Assembly: GCA_002448305.1 (NCBI GenBank)
Contig: DJWY01000003.1
Coordinates: 33,017-70,923 of the forward strand
DNA from: Selenomonadales bacterium UBA7018
Lineage (GTDB): Bacteria > Bacillota > Negativicutes > Selenomonadales > Selenomonadaceae
DNA length: 37,907 nt
Reading direction: 5' to 3'
Each line of letters opens with the position of its first letter. Position 1 is the stretch's first letter. Both the position numbers and the translations under genes were made by a program. Below the pieces are notes generated by a model. The model was given only the letters and a program-made list of their open reading frames with translations. It searched no databases and was not told the DNA's origin. This document shows positions 24,652 through 32,104 of this stretch, one piece after another.

Positions 24652-26052
24652 ATGGCTGAAGACCAAGACAAAAAATTTTCCGTGTGGAGCGAGTACACCG
24701 ACGACGACAAAGCCGCTATGGAGAAATTAGCGGCGGGCTACATTGATTTTATAAGCCGTTGCAAAACCGAGCGCGAAAGCGTCGTTGAGGCTGTCAAATG
24801 CGCTGAAGCCGCCGGCTATAAAAATCTCGATGACGTTATCAAGGATAAAATTCAACTCAAGGCGGGCGATAAGGTTTACTGCGTTTGCATGAAAAAAACC
24901 GTTGCGCTTTTCCAGATTGGAACGGAGCCGCTTGAAAATGGTTTAAAAATTCTCGGCGCGCATATCGATACTTGCCGCCTTGACCTTAAACAAAATCCGC
25001 TTTACGAAGAAGGCGGGCTTGCTTATCTCGATACGCATTATTACGGCGGCATAAAAAAATATCAGTGGGTGACAATGCCGCTAGCTATGCACGGCGTTGT
25101 TGTCAAAAAAGACGGGCGCGTTATTGAAATCGTTATTGGCGAAGACGAAGCCGACCCGGTTTTTTGCGTGACGGATTTGCTGATTCACCTTTCGCAGGAG
25201 CAAATGAAAAAGACTGCCGATAAAGTCATTGAGGGCGAAAAGCTAGACATTTTGGTTGGCAATTATCCGCTCAAGGAAAATGACAAAGAGTCCGTCAAAA
25301 AAGGCGTGCTGAAACTCCTAAAGGACAAGTACGACATTGAAGAGGAAGATTTTCTTTCGGCTGAACTTGCGCTGGTGCCGGCGGGCAAGGCTCGCGATTT
25401 AGGCTTTGATAAAAGCATGGTGCTTGGCTACGGTCAGGACGACCGCGTTTGTTCGTACACGTCACTTGTCGCAATGCTTGAGGCTGGCAATCAAATGCTC
25501 GGAAAAACGGCTTGTTGTCTGCTCGTCGACAAAGAGGAAATCGGTAGCTACGGCGCAACCGGTATGCAATCTTTCTTCCTGGAAAATACGCTTGCCGAAC
25601 TTCTGAACGCTTGCGGGCAATATAGCGAACTGGCGGTTCGTCGTGCGCTTAGGAATTCTTTCATGCTAAGTTCCGATGTTTCCAGTGCCTTCGACGCGCT
25701 TTACGCTTCCGCTTACGAAAAACGCAACGTCGCTTATCTGGGCAAAGGTATGGTCTTCAATAAATTTACCGGTTCACGCGGCAAGAGCGGTTCAAGCGAC
25801 GCCAATGCCGAATACGTCGGCAAGCTCCGTGAAATTCTCGACAAGCACAATGTCCACTATCAATTCAGCGAACTCGGCAAAGTTGATTTGGGCGGTGGCG
25901 GAACTATCGCTTATATGATGGCGAAATATGGCATGGAAGTTATAGACAGCGGCGTCGCGGTCTTGAGTATGCACGCGCCTTGGGAAGCGACAAGCAAAAT
26001 TGACATTTACGAAACGAAAAAAGGCTACTCCGCTTTCTTGAAAGAAATTTGA
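24652..26052 (+). CDS. M18 family aminopeptidase
   Basis: This is a zinc aminopeptidase of the M18 family, cytosolic, removing N-terminal residues from peptides. The 466 residues from ATG 24652 fit the family's usual 430-470. Seen in order: the metal ligands in LGAHIDTCRLDL, HYYGGIKKYQWV, GYGQDDRVCSYTS, VDKEEIGSYGATG (paired glutamates), LSSDVSSAFD, and SMHAPWEATSKIDIYE with the last histidine. The start was chosen for GGAG (24639-24642) nine bases upstream and MAEDQDKKFSVWSEY, which fits the family. An in-frame ATG at 24556 would add 32 residues of charged helix and overlap dusB by 11 bases; it cannot be excluded. Confidence 0.9.
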   Translation: MAEDQDKKFSVWSEYTDDDKAAMEKLAAGYIDFISRCKTERESVVEAVKCAEAAGYKNLDDVIKDKIQLKAGDKVYCVCMKKTVALFQIGTEPLENGLKILGAHIDTCRLDLKQNPLYEEGGLAYLDTHYYGGIKKYQWVTMPLAMHGVVVKKDGRVIEIVIGEDEADPVFCVTDLLIHLSQEQMKKTADKVIEGEKLDILVGNYPLKENDKESVKKGVLKLLKDKYDIEEEDFLSAELALVPAGKARDLGFDKSMVLGYGQDDRVCSYTSLVAMLEAGNQMLGKTACCLLVDKEEIGSYGATGMQSFFLENTLAELLNACGQYSELAVRRALRNSFMLSSDVSSAFDALYASAYEKRNVAYLGKGMVFNKFTGSRGKSGSSDANAEYVGKLREILDKHNVHYQFSELGKVDLGGGGTIAYMMAKYGMEVIDSGVAVLSMHAPWEATSKIDIYETKKGYSAFLKEI

Positions 26053-26060
26053 AATTGTTC

Positions 26061-26089
26061 TTCGCAAAAATCTAAAATGCTGATATAAT
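26061..26089 (+). promoter_or_regulatory. Promoter for the hybrid histidine kinase
   Basis: TGATATAAT (TATAAT at 26084-26089) is the same extended -10 as at 325 and 4274. TTCGCA at 26061-26066 is a weak -35 with 17-base spacing. The predicted start of transcription (about 26096) falls inside the left arm of the following terminator hairpin. Confidence 0.6.
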
Positions 26090-26091
26090 GC

Positions 26092-26130
26092 GGGGCGAGA
26101 TTCAAAAAGAGTCTCGTCCCTAATTTTTTT
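26092..26130 (+). terminator. Terminator of the aminopeptidase gene, overlapping the kinase promoter
   Basis: A 9-bp stem (26092-26100 with 26112-26120, one G-T wobble) is followed by TAA and seven T (26124-26130). It should stop read-through from the coaX-dusB-aminopeptidase unit. RNA starting at the promoter would contain only part of the left arm and may escape termination. Confidence 0.75.
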
Positions 26131-26149
26131 GAGAGCGAGGACAGATTTT

Positions 26150-28945
26150 ATGACTGAACAATCTGCGCGGACTCAATTTCTGCGTACAATAAAGCAAATG
26201 GAGGGCGCGGCTATCCTCTTGCGCGAAAAAAACGATGGGAGATTTGAAGCAGTATTTGTGTCGAAAAATTTCGCCCGTCTTATGCAGTGCACGACCGATT
26301 ACGCGCTGAATCATCTTAACGAACGTAGCGTAGTAATTTTCACGCACCCCGATGACCGCCTTGCCGTCAGACGTATGCTCCGCCGCCGCGTTTCAGAAGA
26401 GAGCACCAGAGAATTAACCGTGCGCCACATCACCGCTAAAGGAAACGTTGTTTGGTGCAACATAAATTACACATTCATTGATGATTTCGGCGAGCACTAC
26501 GCCTATTGCACTTTCGCCGACGTGACCGCCGTTAAGATTTATGCGCAACGTCTCCAGAAAACTTATATGACAATCGGCGACAATTTCTATCGCGCTAACG
26601 AACGAACGCTTTCAATGTTCCGCGCCAATCTCACCCGCAATAAGGTTGAAGACATGCAAGGCAAAGATTTATTCGGGACTGATTCTGTGATTCGCCCCTA
26701 TTCTGAGCTGATTAATTTGCGTTCGACAAATTATCCGATTGAAGAGGAACGCGAAAATTTTCTTGCAATGTTCGATGCGGAAAATATCAAGGCGCGATTT
26801 AGACGCGGCGAAACATCGCTTTCAATGTATTTATTTTCGCGGCGCAAGGACGGGCATTATTGCTACGTTAATTATCGTGCGGTCTTCACGCGCCACCCCA
26901 TTACCAACGAACTTATAATTTTTATCGCCGAACAGGAAGCCGGCAAGGAGAAAGTCGAAGGCGCATTGCTTGATAAAATTTTGGCGCGTCAATTCGATAT
27001 GGTTGCCTATCTCGCCAATGACAAATACAGCGTAGTTGTCGGCGACGCCGCGCTTATCACGAAGGGCAGCATTTTCCCGACCACTCGCGACGGTCGCTAC
27101 GACGAATATTTAAAAAATCAAGTTTTCCCCGTGCTCGACGGCGATGACGATACTCAAAATAATTTGCGCGAAGCCCTTAAACTTTCCACGATTCGCGAAA
27201 AACTCAAAGTCACTGAACCTTACGTCGTAAACATTGCTTGCAAAATCGGCGGCGGAATTTTCTATAAGCGGCTTGACTTCTACACAATCGACCCCCGCGC
27301 AGATTTTTATATCCTGCTAAAAAGCGACACGACAGAAATTCAGCAAAAGCAAATTCAGCAGAACGAACGCTTAAAACTCGCGCTGAACGAAGCTAAACAA
27401 GCCAACGTTGCTAAAACGGCTTTTCTGTCGCGCATGAGCCATGAGATTAGGACGCCCATGAACGCCATTATCGGGCTTGATAATATCGCGCTCCACGAAA
27501 AAGATTTATCTGAGACCGTCAAAGGACATCTTGAAAAAATCGGGACAAGTGCGCGTTATCTCCTGTCGATTATAAATGATATTCTGGATATGAGCAGGAT
27601 TGAAAGCGGGCGAATGTCCTTCCGCAATGAAGAATTTTCTTTTACGTCGTTTGTATATCAGATTAATAGCCTAATGGACGCGCAATGCCAGGATAAAGGT
27701 TTAACGTATGATTGCAAAATGGCGGGGGCGATTGGTAAATATTATATCGGCGACGACACTAAACTTGAGCAAGTCTTGATTAACATTTTGGGCAATGCGG
27801 TTAAATTTACCGACACGGGCGGCAAAGTTTCCCTGCTTATCGAATGTACCGCACAGTTTGACGGGCAATCAAATTTCCGCTTCACCGTCAAGGATACTGG
27901 AATTGGCATGAATAAAGAATTTCTGCCGAGAATTTTTGAGCCATTCAGCCAAGAGGACGATACGACAACTTCGCGTTACGGCGGGTCGGGCTTAGGGCTT
28001 GCTATCACGAAAAATATTATCCAGATGATGAACGGCTCGATAACTGTTGATTCGGAAAAGGGAGTTGGCACCGAGTTTGTTATAAATATTCCGCTGAAAG
28101 ATTCTGCGCGTGGCGATTCGACCGAGACGCACGAAATGCGCCCGCAAGATTTTTCCGTTCTGATTGTCGACGACGAGCAACTTGCCCGCGAACATGAAAA
28201 ATCCGTTCTTAATGAAGTTGGGATAGAGGCGGAGACTTGCGCGAGCGGAAAAGAGGCTTTGGAACTTATTAAGCTAAGTCATGCCCGCCGCGAAGATTAT
28301 AATTTGATTTTGGTTGATTGGCTTATGCCCGAAATGGACGGGATAGAGCTAACTCGCGAAATTCGTAAAATTTTGGGTGACGATACAGCGGTTATCGTGC
28401 TGACAGCTTATGATTGGTACGAAATAGAAGCGGAAGCATTAAAAGCTGGCGTTGATACGTTTATGGCGAAGCCGTTAGCCTCAACCAATGCGCTTTACGA
28501 ATTCCAACAAGCCTTCCTGCGCAAAAAACAAATCGCGCCTGAAAAGAAGCTTGCCGAATTGGAAGGACGAAAAATTTTAGTTGCGGAAGATATGCCGGTT
28601 AATGCGGAAATAATGATGATGATATTGGAAATGCGCGGCATGATTTCCGACCACGCCGAGAACGGGAAAATTGCTGTAGAAAAATTCGCCGCGTCGCCGC
28701 CGGGCTTTTATGACGCGGTGTTAATGGATATAAGAATGCCGGTAATGGACGGCTTAGAGGCAACCGCCGCAATTCGCAAGCTCGACCATCCCGACGCTAA
28801 AACCGTCCCGATTATCGCTATGACTGCCAACGCTTTTGATGAAGACGTTCAACGCTCACTGAAAGCGGGCATGAACGCGCATTTGACTAAGCCCGCCGAC
28901 CCCGAACAGCTTTATAAAACGTTGCAGGAATTGATTCACGACTAA
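26150..28945 (+). CDS. Soluble hybrid histidine kinase with two receiver domains
   Basis: This 931-residue sensor kinase has no membrane segment. It starts with a PAS-like domain (about 10-135), then a second PAS-like region (about 140-400), a short coiled coil, and HisKA with SRMSHEIRTPMNAIIG (His431 is the phosphorylated residue). The ATPase domain follows with NILGNAVKFTD, DTGIGM and GGSGLGLAI. Two receiver domains come next: LILVDWLMPEMDG (Asp723) and AVLMDIRMPVMDG (Asp860). Both keep the acceptor Asp and the conserved Lys (MAKP, LTKP). No separate output domain or adjacent partner regulator is visible. The ATG at 26150 has GAGG nine bases upstream. A strong terminator follows, so the gene is monocistronic. 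Confidence 0.9.
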   Translation: MTEQSARTQFLRTIKQMEGAAILLREKNDGRFEAVFVSKNFARLMQCTTDYALNHLNERSVVIFTHPDDRLAVRRMLRRRVSEESTRELTVRHITAKGNVVWCNINYTFIDDFGEHYAYCTFADVTAVKIYAQRLQKTYMTIGDNFYRANERTLSMFRANLTRNKVEDMQGKDLFGTDSVIRPYSELINLRSTNYPIEEERENFLAMFDAENIKARFRRGETSLSMYLFSRRKDGHYCYVNYRAVFTRHPITNELIIFIAEQEAGKEKVEGALLDKILARQFDMVAYLANDKYSVVVGDAALITKGSIFPTTRDGRYDEYLKNQVFPVLDGDDDTQNNLREALKLSTIREKLKVTEPYVVNIACKIGGGIFYKRLDFYTIDPRADFYILLKSDTTEIQQKQIQQNERLKLALNEAKQANVAKTAFLSRMSHEIRTPMNAIIGLDNIALHEKDLSETVKGHLEKIGTSARYLLSIINDILDMSRIESGRMSFRNEEFSFTSFVYQINSLMDAQCQDKGLTYDCKMAGAIGKYYIGDDTKLEQVLINILGNAVKFTDTGGKVSLLIECTAQFDGQSNFRFTVKDTGIGMNKEFLPRIFEPFSQEDDTTTSRYGGSGLGLAITKNIIQMMNGSITVDSEKGVGTEFVINIPLKDSARGDSTETHEMRPQDFSVLIVDDEQLAREHEKSVLNEVGIEAETCASGKEALELIKLSHARREDYNLILVDWLMPEMDGIELTREIRKILGDDTAVIVLTAYDWYEIEAEALKAGVDTFMAKPLASTNALYEFQQAFLRKKQIAPEKKLAELEGRKILVAEDMPVNAEIMMMILEMRGMISDHAENGKIAVEKFAASPPGFYDAVLMDIRMPVMDGLEATAAIRKLDHPDAKTVPIIAMTANAFDEDVQRSLKAGMNAHLTKPADPEQLYKTLQELIHD

Positions 28946-28961
28946 GATATTCTAAACGACA

Positions 28962-28996
28962 AAAGACCGCCTCTAACTTTCGGAGACGGTCTTTTT
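28962..28996 (+). terminator. Terminator of the hybrid kinase gene
   Basis: AAAGACCG (28962-28969) pairs with CGGTCTTT (28987-28994), and CTC/GAG extends the stem after one mismatch. The T-run is 28992-28996. A-rich flank on the left makes it possibly bidirectional. Confidence 0.88.
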
Positions 28997-28999
28997 GTC

Positions 29000-29237
29000 T
29001 GAAATTACTATTCGCTCAGGTAACCAGCCGAGGCTTTGTTGATAATTAAATGGCTCGATCGCTAAGAAAATCTCTCGCTTAGCGTCAATACTAATTTATA
29101 ATATATAACGTTTAATTTAGCTTTGCAAGAAAAATTTTTTTATTACGCATCACACTTTATATATTGCATTTCTTGCAGGGATAATTGAACTTTACGGCGA
29201 ATAAGCAAGAAAAATTTTAAAACGGAGGCGAATTACC
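29000..29237 (+). other. Gene-free A/T-rich region with inverted and direct repeats
   Basis: No coding frame is supported here. A perfect 7-bp inverted repeat (CGCTAAG 29060-29066 with CTTAGCG 29078-29084) is present. GCAAGAAAAATTTT occurs at 29125-29138 and again at 29205-29218, with an inverted TTTCTTGC at 29169-29176 between them. The second direct copy lies just before the ribosome site of the next gene. An operator or leader-RNA element is possible; no known riboswitch was recognised. Confidence 0.5.
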
Positions 29238-29897
29238 TTGTTGACTTACAATTACTACGGGCACGCATGTTTTCAGCTCGACGACGGCAAAGACAAAATC
29301 CTTGTCGACCCGTTCTTGACGGGCAATCCGCAAGCGTCAATCAGCGACAAAGATGTTGAGGCGACTTATATTTTAGTCACACACGCGCACGGCGACCACG
29401 TCGGTGACGCTCCAAACATTGCGGTTAGGACGGGCGCGACTGTCGTTGGCATTCCAGAAATTGTCGACTTCGGCGGACAGCGCGTTAAGACAATCGGAAT
29501 GAATTTGGGCGGCACCGTTCAAACTAGTTTTGGCTTTGTGCGCATGGTTCCCGCGCTTCATAGTTCAGGGATTGCGGGCGGCGTGGCTTGCGGTTACGTT
29601 ATCGGCGTCGGCGGCAAGGTGATTTACTTCGCGGGCGACACGTCACTTTTTGCCGGCATGAAATTTATCGGCGAGCGCGATAAAATTGACTACGCTATTT
29701 TGCCTATCGGCGGTCATTACACTATGGATCCTGTCGACGCGGCGAGGGCGGCGGAACTTCTCGGCGCGTCTAACATAATTCCCGTCCACTACAACACGTG
29801 GTCTATCATAAAACAAAATCCTGAAGACTTAGTTAAACTCGTCAAGGGCGCGAAAGTTCATATCGTCAAGCCCGGACAATCGCTTGAGCTTGCATGA
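29238..29897 (+). CDS. UPF0173-type metal-dependent hydrolase
   Basis: This 219-residue metallo-beta-lactamase-fold protein belongs to the UPF0173 group, whose substrate is not established. Motifs: YYGHACFQL at the start, DPFLTGNP, the metal-binding THAHGDHVGD, ALHSSGI, YFAGDTSLF and PVHYNTW near the end. The length is typical. Start is TTG 29238, with CGGAGG (29223-29228) nine bases upstream. The stop overlaps the annotated miaA start (ATGA), although miaA may begin further in. Confidence 0.87.
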   Translation: MLTYNYYGHACFQLDDGKDKILVDPFLTGNPQASISDKDVEATYILVTHAHGDHVGDAPNIAVRTGATVVGIPEIVDFGGQRVKTIGMNLGGTVQTSFGFVRMVPALHSSGIAGGVACGYVIGVGGKVIYFAGDTSLFAGMKFIGERDKIDYAILPIGGHYTMDPVDAARAAELLGASNIIPVHYNTWSIIKQNPEDLVKLVKGAKVHIVKPGQSLELA

Positions 29898-30706
29898 GAA
29901 ATTATGTAAAAAACTTCGACGCGCCGCCGTTTTGCTTGACAAATATTTTTGATTCGATAAAATCAATGCACTTAGCTGATTCGCCGCGTGAAAAGCTCGT
30001 CGTGATATTGGGCGCGACTTCGACGGGGAAAAGTTCTTTGGCATTGGAACTAGCAGAGAAATTCGACACGGAAATAATTTCGGCGGATTCAATGGCGGTT
30101 TATAAAAATTTCAACGTCGGGACAGCAAAGCCCACGCAAGCCGAATTAGAGCGCGTGCCGCACCACTTGATAAATATTCTGGACGCGGAAGAAAAATTCA
30201 GCGTCGGAGAATTCGTCAGGCGAGCGCGACCGATTATTTCTGAATTAAATCTGCGCGGGAAAATCCCAATTATCGCGGGCGGCACGGGGCTTTATATCCA
30301 GGCACTTGTCGAGGGCTACGAAATGCAATTAGGAATTAGAAATTTGGAATTAGGAATTAAAAGTTCGTCTTCACATTATAAGAAGACGGGCGAGCTTATC
30401 TACAACGCTTTGATTTATGGCTTGACGACCGACCGCCAAGAACTTTACGACAGAATTAATCAACGCACTAAGAAAATGTTCGCGGAAGGTCTAGTCGACG
30501 AAGTAAGAAATTTGTTGGCAAGCGGCGTAAGTCCAAAGGCGCAGGCAATGTTAGGAATCGGCTACAAGGAAACGGTAGAATATCTTCAAGGCGGCGCGAC
30601 GCTAGAAGAAACTATTTCAAAAGTCAGTCAAGCCACGAGAAATTTCGCCAAACGTCAGCTCACTTGGTATCGGCGAATGCATTACATACAGTGGCTAAAA
30701 ATTTAA
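29894..30706 (+). CDS. miaA: tRNA dimethylallyltransferase, shortened and carrying a repeat insertion
   Basis: MiaA adds an isopentenyl group to A37 of tRNAs that read UNN codons. Recognisable parts are VILGATSTGKSS (phosphate loop), EIISADSMAVYKNFNVGTAKPT, PHHLINILD, GGTGLYIQALVEGY, YGLTTDRQELYDRINQR, GIGYKE, and NFAKRQLTWYRR. Between GTGLYIQ and the IYGLT strand the chain is about 32 residues, whereas ordinary MiaA has about 80. The lost part includes the NDxRRxxRALE helix region that contacts the tRNA anticodon arm. In its place are five heptamer repeats (30328-30362). Frame and downstream motifs are intact, so it may still be made, but normal activity is doubtful. The start is uncertain: ATG 29894, ATG 29966 (best fit to family) or later because of the promoter at 29936. 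Confidence 0.85.
   Translation: MRNYVKNFDAPPFCLTNIFDSIKSMHLADSPREKLVVILGATSTGKSSLALELAEKFDTEIISADSMAVYKNFNVGTAKPTQAELERVPHHLINILDAEEKFSVGEFVRRARPIISELNLRGKIPIIAGGTGLYIQALVEGYEMQLGIRNLELGIKSSSSHYKKTGELIYNALIYGLTTDRQELYDRINQRTKKMFAEGLVDEVRNLLASGVSPKAQAMLGIGYKETVEYLQGGATLEETISKVSQATRNFAKRQLTWYRRMHYIQWLKI
29936..29963 (+). promoter_or_regulatory. Consensus-like promoter inside the 5' part of miaA
   Basis: TTGACA (29936-29941), 16 bases, TAAAAT (29958-29963): eleven of twelve consensus matches. It lies in the poorly conserved N-terminal stretch of the miaA frame and only two bases before the ATG at 29966. It could drive miaA from a later start, or hfq. Confidence 0.6.
30328..30362 (+). repeat. 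Seven-base-period degenerate repeat inside miaA
   Basis: Five heptamers with consensus ATTAGGA (units at 30328, 30335, 30342, 30349 and 30356) encode roughly QLGIRNLELGIK, which has no counterpart in MiaA proteins. The period matches the intergenic runs at 10601, 14417 and 33831. Confidence 0.75.
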
Positions 30707-30731
30707 TGCTTTGCAAAGGAGAGATTTTTAA

Positions 30732-31028
30732 ATGGCAACAAAACCGATAATTAATCTGCAGGAAAATTTTTTAAACCAAGCGCGCAAGGAAAATGTCCCC
30801 GTGACGATTCATTTGATGAACGGGTTCCAGATTAAGGGCATGATTCGCGGTTTCGACCAATTCACGGTCATTATCGATTCAATGGGACGCCAGCAAATGG
30901 TCTTCAAACATGCAATTTCGACAGTAACGCCGGCAAGACCGCTCGGAACATCAAAGGAAGCTAAACTGGAAGAAGCTAAGGTAGCAGAAGTGGCTACGGA
31001 GGCACCGGCAGAGGAAAAGGCTGAGTAA
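30732..31028 (+). CDS. hfq: RNA chaperone Hfq
   Basis: Hfq forms a hexameric Sm-like ring that pairs small RNAs with mRNAs. The 98-residue protein has NLQENFLNQARKENVPVTIHL, NGFQIKGMIRGFDQFTVII (Sm1) and the FKHAISTV Sm2 motif, close to the usual KHAIS. A tail of about 30 residues rich in Glu, Ala and Lys follows, acidic as in some longer Hfq proteins. It lies 25 bases after miaA, the standard miaA-hfq linkage. The GGAG of AAAGGAGAG lies about 10 bases before the ATG. Confidence 0.95.
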   Translation: MATKPIINLQENFLNQARKENVPVTIHLMNGFQIKGMIRGFDQFTVIIDSMGRQQMVFKHAISTVTPARPLGTSKEAKLEEAKVAEVATEAPAEEKAE

Positions 31029-31051
31029 AAATTTTTCGGCGAGGCAATAAA

Positions 31052-31477
31052 ATGATTCGAGGCTTTGAGATTCTCGAAGGGTACAGCGGAATAAACCTTC
31101 CAACGCGAAAAACTGCTTTCAGTGCAGGCTACGACCTGGAAGCGGCGGAAAATGTTTTCGTGACGGACAAGAAAATTTCGTTGGTGCCAACGGGTCTCAA
31201 GGCCTTTTTTCCTGCCGATGAAGTCTTGTTGATTTATATGCGCTCAAGTCTTGCCGTCAAGCACAATCTGATTTTGGCTAATGGCGTCGGGGTGATTGAC
31301 GCGGATTATCGCGGGCATATAATTTTGCCGGTGATAAGTCTTGGCGGCGATTTCGAGATTAAAAAGGGCATGAGGATTGCGCAAGGGCTTTTCCAGAAAT
31401 ATTTGACGGTTGACGGAGACAAAATCGGCGTAGGAGAAATTAGGCGTGGTAGATTCGGTTCGACGGGGGATTTTTGA
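31052..31477 (+). CDS. dut: dUTP diphosphatase
   Basis: Dut hydrolyses dUTP to dUMP, keeping uracil out of DNA and feeding dTMP synthesis. The 141-residue protein shows all five trimeric dUTPase motifs: AGYDLEA (I), RSSLA (II), GVIDADYRGHI (III, with the catalytic Asp), RIAQGLFQKY (IV) and RRGRFGSTG (V). Motif V has GRF in place of the usual GGF, a mild change. It is 23 bases downstream of hfq and ends just before the structured repeats. Confidence 0.92.
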   Translation: MIRGFEILEGYSGINLPTRKTAFSAGYDLEAAENVFVTDKKISLVPTGLKAFFPADEVLLIYMRSSLAVKHNLILANGVGVIDADYRGHIILPVISLGGDFEIKKGMRIAQGLFQKYLTVDGDKIGVGEIRRGRFGSTGDF

Positions 31478-31482
31478 AAAAG

Positions 31483-31498
31483 AAAAAAGCCCGAAGGC
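31483..31498 (-). terminator. Possible minus-strand terminator with UUCG loop
   Basis: Read on the minus strand, GCC-TTCG-GGC (31498-31489) is followed by six T (31488-31483). The stem is only 3 bp, but the UUCG loop is very stable. The window-end terminator (37886-37907) has the same loop with a longer stem. It would end a transcript from the BECR-fold gene and the two repeats. Confidence 0.4.
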
Positions 31499-31506
31499 GT
31501 TAATAA

Positions 31507-31605
31507 CTTCTTGGCGAGCGTGGCTAACTCTCGCATCTCTCAAGCTTGCGCTTTGTCAGTACCGTCGGCGTGTGGATGCCACGAAATCTTCCACCTCAAG
31601 AAGCC
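31507..31605 (-). ncRNA. Structured repeat unit A (kissing-hairpin RNA, unknown family)
   Basis: This 99-bp unit is repeated 109 bp further on with 85 identical positions. Pairings, given in plus coordinates: closing stem 31507-31513 with 31597-31603 (7 bp); hairpin 31514-31518 with 31530-31534; hairpin 31572-31576 with 31590-31594; and a 6-bp contact between their loops, 31519-31524 with 31578-31583. Comparison with unit B gives five compensatory pair changes in these helices. The central 39 bases are identical in both units and hold a 4-bp hairpin that, on the minus strand only, closes on a GCAA tetraloop, favouring minus-strand transcription. I do not recognise an Rfam family. A dispersed genomic repeat is an alternative. 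Confidence 0.6.
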
Positions 31606-31615
31606 TAAAATATAA

Positions 31616-31714
31616 CTTCTTGGCGGGCGTCCGGGTCTCCCGCATCTCTCAAGCTTGCGCTTTGTCAGTACCGTCGGCGTGTGGTTCGGACGAACTCTAC
31701 CACCTCAAGAAGCC
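31616..31714 (-). ncRNA. Structured repeat unit B (kissing-hairpin RNA, unknown family)
   Basis: This is the second 99-bp unit, ten bases from unit A. Stems: 31616-31622 with 31706-31712; 31623-31627 with 31639-31643; 31681-31685 with 31699-31703; loop-loop helix 31628-31633 with 31687-31692 (CGTCCG with CGGACG, where unit A has CGTGGC with GCCACG). On the minus strand it is the first unit transcribed, and it supplies the last two sense codons and stop of the nuclease-like gene. It could therefore act as a 3' untranslated element of that mRNA. Confidence 0.6.
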
Positions 31715-32088
31715 TTTTTATATAAAATTCTTTTCTTTTTAAGTAAGCGTGCCCATTCTTTTTTGTCCGTTCGCGTAAAGGTGATTATTGAATTTTTGTA
31801 TTCCTCAGGATCAGCGAAGGTTTTCAGTCTCAAAATTAATTTCACAGGTCTATTTTCTTGCTGAATTTCCTTCAAAAGCAGAAACGTATTTGCGCTGTTA
31901 CCTTCGAGAATATAATCAGGATTGTTAATCGTTTCAACGAAAAAACTCGCGAACGTCTCAAAATCATTCGGATGACGTTGTTTAATGTGTTCAATTCTTT
32001 CTTCGGTTATAATGACTTCGTCGCTTGCAATATCCGCTGTGACGACGCTGTATAAACTTTTATCGAGCTTGCAAACGAAATGCAACAA
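31705..32088 (-). CDS. PBECR/BECR-fold nuclease-like protein
   Basis: This 127-residue protein resembles the phage-type barnase-EndoU-ColicinE5/D-RelE fold family (PBECR2-like), which are predicted RNases often found in mobile or toxin settings. Seen: VTADIASDEVIITEERIEHIKQRHPND split by conserved His residues (HIKQRH), NNPDYILEG, VKLILRL, the YKNSIITF strand, and KKRILYKK at the end. No membrane segment or signal peptide is present. The TTG at 32088 follows a GGGG-rich site. A strong promoter lies at 32105-32133, divergent from rarA. No neighbouring antitoxin gene is visible. The last codons and stop come from structured repeat unit B. The family call is from memory of the pattern and is moderately sure; toxicity is not shown. 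Confidence 0.68.
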   Translation of the reverse strand: MLHFVCKLDKSLYSVVTADIASDEVIITEERIEHIKQRHPNDFETFASFFVETINNPDYILEGNSANTFLLLKEIQQENRPVKLILRLKTFADPEEYKNSIITFTRTDKKEWARLLKKKRILYKKAS

Positions 32089-32104
32089 CGCTCACCCCAC
32101 GCAA

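Noticed and set aside
31507..31714. Purine-type riboswitch or CRISPR array
   Set aside because: The kissing-loop layout resembles purine riboswitches, but the junction core is absent and an additional 39-base conserved middle is present. The units are far too long and only two, so not CRISPR.
31446..31864. Plus-strand open frames across the structured repeats
   Set aside because: They have no family resemblance or ribosome site and arise from repeat sequence.
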